This document shows, one piece after another, positions 62,256 to 64,000 of a DNA stretch of 64,000 nucleotides. Origin of the DNA: Thereva unica (lineage: Eukaryota > Arthropoda > Insecta > Diptera > Therevidae); assembly GCA_949987705.1 (NCBI GenBank), contig OX465282.1, positions 94,662,070-94,726,069 of the forward strand, written 5' to 3'. The position numbers and the translations under genes were made by a program. The stretch's first letter is position 1, and every line of letters begins with the position of its first letter. The notes under the pieces were generated by a model. The model worked only from the letters and a program-made list of their open reading frames with translations. It was not told the DNA's origin and did no database searches.

Positions 62256-64000
62256 TCAACGACGTAGGTCTTTGGCATGATATACACCTATGCTCTTACC
62301 GCCCAAATCCTCCAGTTCGTACAAACTAGTTCCAATTTTTTTACGTATCCGAGCTTTCAGAAACCGGGGTGCCAACTTGGCACTGAAACGACCCGCTCGG
62401 TTACTCACCCAGAAAGTTCTCCGGTAGACCTCATCTCCGGGCCGAAAACTGCCCACACGACACCGCAAGTTGTATTGGGTTTTATGTCTGAGGTGTGCGG
62501 CTGCTAAATTAACAGCAATCCGCTCACGAAGCATCTGCATTTTGTCCGTCAATGGTAGAACAGCTATGTCACCCTCCTGTAAAACGTTCAGTTTCTTCAG
62601 GACTGGATATGCTGATCCGTGTAGAATCATGTGGCTACCAAACAGAGCCTGATATGGGGACATGCCGATCGCCTCGTGGTGGGTACTACGAAGAGCACAT
62701 TCAATGGACGACAGATGTCTATCCCACTCACGATGATCCTCCTTCAAGTACGCCCTAATGGCGGTTAGGATGGATCTATTCACCCGCTCGGAAGCGTTAG
62801 GGTGAGGCGAATATACAGCGGTGCGCACATGGTGCACGCCATAGTCGGTCAACAATTTAGCAAACTCTTTGGAGGTGAATTGCCGACCATTGTCGGAGAA
62901 GACCGTTTCAGGAACTCCAAAGGTATGAAAGATAGTTTGCTCGAGAAACTTGACAGACACCGCCGTGGTCTCAGCGGACACGGGGTGCAGGAAGACAAAC
63001 TTAGTGAAAGCATCCAATACAACAAATACTGCCGTGTGGCCTTTCTTCGACCTGGGATAAGGACCTAAGAAATCGACGTATAAAAATTGGAACGCCCTCG
63101 ACACATCCATGGGGTTTCCCATAGGTGGTCGAAGTACTGAACTGGGGGCTTTGGTGGTTTTGCAGACCTCACAGTTAGCGATGAATTCCCGAACTTGTTT
63201 TGCCATACCTGGCCAAAAGTACTTGCATCGCAATCGGGCTAGGGTTTTCCCTACTCCACCATGCGAGGCTTGGGGAGGCGAATGAGAAGACTCCACGAGA
63301 GACGCGGTCAATTCCATCGGAATCCACAACTTCCATGTCAGGTCGTCAACAATCGGGTTTCCAGTACGTGGTGATGTACGCTTGAAAACGTACCCATCTT
63401 CAACTCGCAGGTCTGGTAGCTGCGGTGAGGCTTGCCTGAGGCTATCACCCAGACGAAGATATTCAGGGGACTTGAAAGACGGGGCATTTAAGTCCACGTC
63501 GAAACACAAGGACAATTCGTCAACGCAATCCATGCGTGACAAGGCATCGGGAACCACATTGTGGGTGCCTTTACGGTGTTCGATTGTAAAGTCGAACCCC
63601 TGAAGCTTAAGACTCCACCGGGCTAACCGACCGTTAAGCTCCTTCTGGCTCATGAGCCATTTTAGACTTGCATGGTCAGTAATGACCGTGAAAGTCTGTC
63701 CCTCAACATACGCTCTAAACTTCTTTATACTCAGCACGGCTGCGTAGCATTCGAGCTCAGTAATGGTGTAGTTCCGATGTGCTCCGTTCAATTTCTTGGA
63801 CATATAAGCAATCGGATGTTCTCCTCCATCCATGTCCTTTTGAAAAAGCACACTACCTACACCAGTCCTGCTGGCATCGCACTGAATATAGAAAGGCTTA
63901 GAAAAATCTGGAGTGACTAAAAGAGGAGCTTCCGTCATCAGCTTTTTCAAGGTCTCGAACGCCTGCTGGGCCTCATCAGTCCAACTAAAAGATTTAGACT
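62256..64000 (-). CDS. pol: Gypsy pol C-terminal half (RNase H, integrase), cut by the window end
   Basis: The frame is open to position 64000 and so continues upstream; the first methionine at 63950 is internal. RNase H (IQCDASRTGVGSVLF) comes first. The integrase zinc region follows (HSPPQASHGGVGKT, CEVCKTT at about 265). The core has YVDFLGP (about 291), FSDNGRQF (about 351) and NASERVNR (about 388). All three catalytic acids are present. The tail has FRPGDEVYRR and YELEDLGGKSIGVYHAKDLR. The style recalls the Mdg3/blastopia branch. It is uninterrupted for at least 580 codons, the cleanest Gypsy pol in the window. There is no envelope gene after it. Confidence 0.93.
   Translation of the reverse strand, partial: SKSFSWTDEAQQAFETLKKLMTEAPLLVTPDFSKPFYIQCDASRTGVGSVLFQKDMDGGEHPIAYMSKKLNGAHRNYTITELECYAAVLSIKKFRAYVEGQTFTVITDHASLKWLMSQKELNGRLARWSLKLQGFDFTIEHRKGTHNVVPDALSRMDCVDELSLCFDVDLNAPSFKSPEYLRLGDSLRQASPQLPDLRVEDGYVFKRTSPRTGNPIVDDLTWKLWIPMELTASLVESSHSPPQASHGGVGKTLARLRCKYFWPGMAKQVREFIANCEVCKTTKAPSSVLRPPMGNPMDVSRAFQFLYVDFLGPYPRSKKGHTAVFVVLDAFTKFVFLHPVSAETTAVSVKFLEQTIFHTFGVPETVFSDNGRQFTSKEFAKLLTDYGVHHVRTAVYSPHPNASERVNRSILTAIRAYLKEDHREWDRHLSSIECALRSTHHEAIGMSPYQALFGSHMILHGSAYPVLKKLNVLQEGDIAVLPLTDKMQMLRERIAVNLAAAHLRHKTQYNLRCRVGSFRPGDEVYRRTFWVSNRAGRFSAKLAPRFLKARIRKKIGTSLYELEDLGGKSIGVYHAKDLRR

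Overview
This window looks like intergenic or heterochromatic DNA of an arthropod, almost certainly an insect. I see no intact host protein gene. Nearly everything recognisable is transposable-element (TE) sequence: three LTR retrotransposons complete with both LTRs, the 3' half of a fourth, many fragments of one non-LTR retrotransposon (LINE) family and of at least one further LINE type, a tRNA-derived SINE, and a series of DNA transposons with inverted repeats. The DNA transposons include P-like, Harbinger-like, hAT and DDE-type elements and foldbacks. The BEL/Pao element, the insect-type LINEs, the AT-rich spacers and a repeat end with a GAAGTCGGTTAAAAAAA terminus that I associate with insect genomes support the insect call. 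I cannot name the species.

Layout: 1-1240 holds a repeat with two tRNA-like blocks, inserted in a LINE. 1652-5918 is a Gypsy element (minus strand) with identical 260-bp LTRs, inserted in the 3' end of that LINE with a 6-bp target duplication. 7825-12471 holds a foldback, a P-like element with a THAP remnant, LINE debris cut by a SINE, and a transposon with 21-bp repeats near its ends. 13560-22060 is one LINE copy (minus) split first by a Harbinger-like element (14384-15551) and then by a nearly intact BEL/Pao element (15754-21617). 22060-26840 is mostly unassigned old sequence with LINE scraps. 26837-39043 appears to be a DNA element with a 107-bp hairpin, split by a 10.8-kb Gypsy element (27770-38596) whose LTRs contain 16 and 9 copies of an 85-bp repeat. 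41400-45400 is LINE sequence in both orientations around a foldback with perfect 101-bp arms. 47478-50236 holds two more copies of the tRNA-like repeat. 50230-59500 mixes LINE fragments, a Helitron-like end, a second Harbinger-like element and a broken hAT element. 59840-60135 holds a SINE-tail relative, and 62256-64000 is the pol end of a fourth Gypsy element running off the window.

The genes work together only within each mobile element (gag, protease, reverse transcriptase, RNase H, integrase). The nesting gives a relative order: LINEs oldest, DNA elements next, LTR elements youngest. Every LTR element with both ends in view has at least one reading-frame break. No envelope gene follows any pol gene, so none looks like an errantivirus. 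The points most worth following up are the clean seven-unit difference between the LTRs of the large Gypsy element, the PHD finger in the BEL element, the P-like THAP element, the transposon with repeat-built ends, and the three copies of a paired tRNA-like element.
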